Shown: positions 5,883 through 8,547 of the stretch, in pieces
Layout: each line of letters begins with the position of its first letter
Position numbering within the stretch: position 1 is the first letter of the stretch
Source: Burkholderiales bacterium
Lineage (GTDB): Bacteria > Pseudomonadota > Gammaproteobacteria > Burkholderiales > Burkholderiaceae_B
Reading direction: 5' to 3'
NCBI GenBank assembly: GCA_005788065.1
Contig: SXZD01000222.1
Location: forward strand, 1-8,547
DNA length: 8,547 nucleotides
Notes under the pieces: model-generated
Databases searched by the model: none
Told to the model about the DNA's origin: nothing
What the model saw: the letters and a program-made list of their open reading frames with translations, nothing else
Made by a program: the position numbers and the translations under genes

Positions 5883-6875
5883 ATGCCGGGCGAGTTCGAG
5901 CTCATAGACCGGTATTTCGGACTGCGCAACGGTGCCGGGGCGGGTTCACAGGTGCCGCTGGGCATCGGTGATGATTGCGCCGCCCTGCAACTCACGCCGG
6001 GTCACATACTGCTCACCTCGGTTGATACCTTCACAGAGGGTGTACATTTTTTTGCTGGCACAGACCCCAGGGCGGTGGGGCACAAAGCGCTCGCCGTCAA
6101 CCTTTCCGACCTGGCCGCTTGTGGCGCGAGGCCCTTGGCCTGTCTCATGGCAGTGTCCTTGCCGGCCGCTCTGCAGGAAACATGGCTCGCCGGTTTTGCA
6201 GAGGGTTTTCTGACGCTTGCCCGCCAGTGTGATTGCCCGCTGATCGGGGGCGACACGACGCGTTCCGGCCCAGGAGGCGGTTTTTCCGTTTCGGTGACCG
6301 TCATGGGTGAAGTCCCGGATGCATCTTGCATCCTGCGCCGTAGTGGCGCACATGTCGGGGACGACATCTGGGTGAGTGGCCGTCTGGGGGCCGCCGCCCT
6401 GGGGGTGGCGCTGCGTAGCGAACCCTTTGAAATGTCGCCGTCTGTTTCAGGCCCTGCCGGTCACGCGCTGGACTGGCCGCAGCCGCGAGTCGTATTGGGT
6501 ATGGCGCTGCGAGGACTTGCCTCTGCCTGTATCGATGTTTCAGATGGTTTTCTAGCGGATCTGGGGCACGTGCTGAAAGCGTCCGGCGGCTTGGGTGCAA
6601 CGCTGGATGCGGCGAATTTACCGCTGTCCCCGATACTCCAACATGTTCCTGACATGGCTTCGCGTTGCAAATTTGCATTGGCGGGAGGGGATGACTATGA
6701 ACTTTGCTTCACGGCAGCCCCCTGCAGGCGAGATACTGTGATGGCGTTAGGTCAGTCAATGGGTCTGGATATGGTTTGCGTGGGGTCTGTTCGTCAGACG
6801 CCCGGCGTGGTTTTGGGCGGCGACAACACCGGGGGATTTCAATTGCCGGAGACAGCAGGTTATGAGCACTTCTGA
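5883..6875 (+). CDS. thiL: Thiamine-monophosphate kinase ThiL
   Basis: ThiL phosphorylates thiamine monophosphate with ATP to form thiamine diphosphate, the active cofactor. It belongs to the PurM/SelD-like ATP-binding fold. The N-terminus EFELIDRYF matches family starts. Metal and nucleotide residues are present: GIGDD with Asp30-Asp31, TSVDTFTEGVHF, KALAVNLSDLAACGARP, LIGGDTTRSG with Asp124, DVSDGFLADL with Asp218 and Asp221, and AGGDDYEL with Asp270-Asp271. At 330 residues it is normal length. It starts 6 bases after nusB and ends 14 bases inside pgpA. No TPP riboswitch precedes it, as expected for an internal operon gene. Confidence 0.96.
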   Translation: MPGEFELIDRYFGLRNGAGAGSQVPLGIGDDCAALQLTPGHILLTSVDTFTEGVHFFAGTDPRAVGHKALAVNLSDLAACGARPLACLMAVSLPAALQETWLAGFAEGFLTLARQCDCPLIGGDTTRSGPGGGFSVSVTVMGEVPDASCILRRSGAHVGDDIWVSGRLGAAALGVALRSEPFEMSPSVSGPAGHALDWPQPRVVLGMALRGLASACIDVSDGFLADLGHVLKASGGLGATLDAANLPLSPILQHVPDMASRCKFALAGGDDYELCFTAAPCRRDTVMALGQSMGLDMVCVGSVRQTPGVVLGGDNTGGFQLPETAGYEHF

Positions 6876-7602
6876 AGTATCCGGACAGCCGGGTGGCTCT
6901 GCCGGGGCAGCAGGGCAGGAGCCTTCCGCCGATGAGTTGTTGGCGGTTGCGCGCGCCGTGCCCGAGCCGGTTGAGCCCGTTCACGGATTTCTCGATGCCA
7001 TACCCGGTCAGTTGCCTGACAGTTTCAGCAACGAGGACATGGCGGTCACCACTGTTTCAACCGGTGTCATTGCGCCCCCCGATGTCCCGCGAGCAACGGC
7101 TCGCAAGCCCATCAAGCGCCCGGGTTGGGGATTCCTGCTGTCGCATCCGGCCCACTGGGTGGCGTTGGGTTTCGGCAGCGGGCTGCCCTGGGTCATGCCC
7201 GGCACATTCGGTACCCTGTTTGGCTGGGCATCATTCGTCATCTGTATGCCCCATTTCACAGACGCACATTGGGCTTTGTCCATATTCTCGGGTTTTCTGG
7301 TGGGTATCTGGGCCTGCGGTGTCACAGGGCGCAATCTGGGCGTGAGCGACCATGGCTCCATCGTTTGGGATGAGATTGTCGCAATCTGGCTGGTGCTGTG
7401 GCTGGTACCCAAGACTCCGATGGATCAGGCCATGGCATTTCTCATTTTCCGCGTCATCGACATCACCAAACCGCAGCCCATCCGCTATTTTGATGCCAAG
7501 TGGAAAAATGGTTTTGGTGTCATGTTTGATGACCTGTTGGCAGCATTTTTCACCTTGCTGCTGTTTGCCGTGTACTACCGCGTTATGGGTCTGCCGTCTT
7601 GA
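6862..7602 (+). CDS. pgpA: Phosphatidylglycerophosphatase A with long N-terminal extension
   Basis: PgpA removes the phosphate of phosphatidylglycerophosphate at the inner membrane to give phosphatidylglycerol. The core (about 85-246) shows FGSGLPWVMPGTFGT from residue 104, GVSDHGSIVWDEIVAIW with Asp170-Glu171, FRVIDITKPQPIRYFD, and GVMFDDLLAAFF with Asp223-Asp224, plus several hydrophobic helices. The core length suits the family (about 160-170 residues). Before it lie about 80 extra residues rich in Gly, Ala, Pro, Ser and acids, with no signal peptide or helix that I can see. ATG 6862 has GGAG at 6848-6851 and overlaps thiL. A later in-frame ATG at 7039 (Met60) would shorten the extension but lacks a well-spaced ribosome site. 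Confidence 0.93.
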   Translation: MSTSEVSGQPGGSAGAAGQEPSADELLAVARAVPEPVEPVHGFLDAIPGQLPDSFSNEDMAVTTVSTGVIAPPDVPRATARKPIKRPGWGFLLSHPAHWVALGFGSGLPWVMPGTFGTLFGWASFVICMPHFTDAHWALSIFSGFLVGIWACGVTGRNLGVSDHGSIVWDEIVAIWLVLWLVPKTPMDQAMAFLIFRVIDITKPQPIRYFDAKWKNGFGVMFDDLLAAFFTLLLFAVYYRVMGLPS

Positions 7603-8189
7603 ATACGGACGCCAGAGGCGCGGATGGGGGTGATGGGTTGGCCCTGTGGGCGCCATTGGACCTGCAGCCTGCCATCGCCCGGTGCGTGGCTGATTTGGCA
7701 GCGGCGCTGTCGAGTCGACGCTTTTACATGGCTACGGCAGAGTCGTGCACTGGCGGCGGCATTGCCTACTCCATCACGTCCCGGCCCGGGTCGAGCGACT
7801 GGTTTGCCGGTGGGGCTGTGACGTATACCAATGCATTGAAAATGCAGATGCTGGGCGTCAAAGCCGAGACGCTGGCTCAATGCGGTGCCGTGTCGGAAGC
7901 GGTGGCTGCCGAAATGGCTGCCGGGGCTGCGCAGCGTCTGGGTTGCCAGTTGGCCGTAGCGGTCAGTGGTATTGCCGGGCCCGGTGGGGGTACGCAGGCC
8001 AAGCCGGTGGGCATGGTGTGCTTTGCTTGGCACCTGCTGGTGCCGCAGGCGGGCATGTCAGGTGGGTCCGTGGCGTCCATTTCGAAGACCGAAACCGTGC
8101 TGTTTGCCGGTGGGCGGGAATCGGTGCGCATGCAGACCATTTTGCATGCCCTGCAGGGCTGTCTGAGAGAAATTCACCGCTTGCAGTGA
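7599..8189 (+). CDS. pncC: Nicotinamide-nucleotide amidohydrolase PncC (CinA C-terminal domain, stand-alone)
   Basis: PncC deamidates nicotinamide mononucleotide to nicotinic acid mononucleotide in NAD recycling. It is the C-terminal domain of CinA; the N-terminal molybdopterin-binding-like domain is absent, as in E. coli YgaD. Motifs include ATAESCTGG with Ser49, FAGGAVTYTNALK with Tyr76 and Lys81, GAVSEAVA, and AVSGIAGPGGGTQAKPVG. The product is 196 residues, slightly longer than usual because of a leader of about 20 residues and a Gly/Ser loop near 148-158. The TTG start at 7599 overlaps the pgpA TGA by four bases. No in-frame ATG lies before the first helix, so the start is moderately sure. 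In many bacteria this gene sits directly before recA, as here. Confidence 0.93.
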   Translation: MNTDARGADGGDGLALWAPLDLQPAIARCVADLAAALSSRRFYMATAESCTGGGIAYSITSRPGSSDWFAGGAVTYTNALKMQMLGVKAETLAQCGAVSEAVAAEMAAGAAQRLGCQLAVAVSGIAGPGGGTQAKPVGMVCFAWHLLVPQAGMSGGSVASISKTETVLFAGGRESVRMQTILHALQGCLREIHRLQ

Positions 8190-8201
8190 CACCAGTGTCA
8201 C
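8186..8201 (+). repeat. Perfect 7-bp inverted repeat at the pncC stop
   Basis: GTGACAC (8186-8192), CA, GTGTCAC (8195-8201) is a perfect dyad that includes the pncC TGA stop (8187-8189). A two-base loop is too tight for a full RNA hairpin, and no T-run follows, so it is not a standard terminator. It could be a protein-binding dyad upstream of recA. Confidence 0.4.
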
Positions 8202-8224
8202 CCACTGTACAGCACTCAAAATAG

Positions 8225-8240
8225 CTGTATAGGCATACAG
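8225..8240 (+). promoter_or_regulatory. recA: LexA (SOS) box upstream of recA
   Basis: CTGTATAGGCATACAG is an exact CTGT-N8-ACAG, the LexA operator form used in gamma- and betaproteobacteria. Its 3' end lies 12 bases before the candidate recA -10, so it covers the -35 region, where repressor binding would block RNA polymerase. LexA repression of recA relieved by DNA damage is established for this family. Its operation here is inferred from the site. Confidence 0.88.
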
Positions 8241-8252
8241 GAAAAACTGTGC

Positions 8253-8258
8253 CATAAT
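8253..8258 (+). promoter_or_regulatory. recA: Candidate recA -10 element
   Basis: CATAAT is a 5/6 match to the -10 consensus, about 39 bases before the recA ATG. The region 16-18 bases upstream lies inside the LexA box and has no good TTGACA match. Weak intrinsic -35 elements overlapped by LexA are common in SOS promoters. The leader would be about 30 bases. Confidence 0.55.
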
Positions 8259-8284
8259 GGGTTTCCGTAATCAATTTTTCTCTC

Positions 8285-8294
8285 AGGTGCACCT
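8285..8294 (+). promoter_or_regulatory. recA: 10-bp palindrome covering the recA ribosome-binding region
   Basis: AGGTGCACCT is a perfect palindrome ending two bases before the recA ATG. Its AGGTG half is the only ribosome-site-like sequence present, about 7 bases upstream of the start. As RNA it could form only a short 3-bp stem, so strong self-sequestration is unlikely. Dimerisation of transcripts or chance are alternatives. Confidence 0.35.
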
Positions 8295-8296
8295 CC

Positions 8297-8547
8297 ATGG
8301 AAGACTCACGCGTCCGCCCCAATTCCGCCGAAAAAGCCAAAGCACTCGCCGCCGCACTGGCGCAGATCGAGAAGCAGTTTGGCAAGGGTTCCATCATGCG
8401 TTTCGGTGAAAAGGACGTCGAGCAGGACCTGCAGGTTGTCTCTACCGGCTCACTGAGTCTGGACATCGCACTGGGTGTTGGCGGTCTGCCCCGCGGGCGC
8501 GTCATCGAAATTTACGGACCTGAGTCTTCCGGCAAAACCACGCTCAC
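8297..8547 (+). CDS. recA: Recombinase RecA, N-terminal part (3' end outside window)
   Basis: RecA forms filaments on single-stranded DNA, drives strand exchange and triggers LexA self-cleavage. Eighty-three complete codons are visible. The N-terminal helix region has KALAAALAQIEKQFGKGSIMRF. It is followed by VVSTGSLSLDIALGVGGLPRGR and the Walker A motif GPESSGKT at residues 74-81, after which the window ends. STGSLSLD has Ser where many homologues have Gly (STGSLGLD), a mild change. ATG 8297 gives a lead of eight residues relative to E. coli RecA, normal for betaproteobacteria. It is controlled by the LexA box upstream. Confidence 0.98.
   Translation, partial: MEDSRVRPNSAEKAKALAAALAQIEKQFGKGSIMRFGEKDVEQDLQVVSTGSLSLDIALGVGGLPRGRVIEIYGPESSGKTTL

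Noticed and set aside
8205..8212. CTGTACAG as a second LexA box
   Set aside because: LexA needs eight bases between CTGT and ACAG; here the half-sites abut. Pairing this CTGT with later ACAG elements gives wrong spacing.
8186..8220. Rho-independent terminator after pncC
   Set aside because: The dyad has a two-base loop and no following T-run.

Overview
This is a compact, single-strand block of housekeeping genes from a proteobacterium. It is moderately GC-rich (about 60 percent by eye). The most likely source is a betaproteobacterium of the order Burkholderiales. I infer this from gene content and order, the RibB protein with a decayed second domain, and the close similarity of MiaB, RecA and NusB to proteobacterial versions. 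An Alcaligenaceae-like host is possible, but the sequence alone does not settle it. No tRNA, rRNA, CRISPR array, insertion sequence, phage gene or attachment site is visible. Every gene lies on the plus strand, and the long open frames on the minus strand are shadows.

Layout. Positions 1-853 hold the 3' part of miaB (tRNA ms2i6A37 methylthiotransferase). A 110-base gap follows, with a dyad and a candidate extended -10 promoter. Then come corC/ybeX (964-2046, with an unusual Gly/Ser tail) and lnt (2043-3773, lipoprotein N-acyltransferase). After a 36-base gap with a candidate internal promoter comes a tight cluster: ribB of the RibBX type (3810-4937), ribH (4934-5437), nusB (5430-5876), thiL (5883-6875), pgpA (6862-7602) and pncC/cinA C-domain (7599-8189). 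A 107-base regulatory gap (8190-8296) carries a perfect LexA box and the recA promoter. The first 83 codons of recA run off the end.

How the genes work together. corC-lnt belongs to an envelope and translation-quality neighbourhood that in related bacteria usually also holds phoH and ybeY; both are absent here. ribB-ribH supply two steps of riboflavin synthesis. nusB and thiL follow as in the well-known ribH-nusB-thiL-pgpA string. pgpA makes phosphatidylglycerol and pncC recycles nicotinamide mononucleotide next to recA. From lnt to pncC the genes overlap or nearly touch: overlaps of 4, 8, 14 and 4 bases, and gaps of 36 and 6. This points to one or two polycistronic, translationally coupled transcripts.

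I see no new multi-gene system. The items worth a second look are local: the missing phoH-ybeY pair, the low-complexity tail on CorC, the long N-terminal extension on PgpA, the metal-ligand-free RibA-like domain, a GC hairpin enclosing the nusB stop directly before thiL, two TTGA stop/start junctions, and several dyads around miaB/corC and recA.
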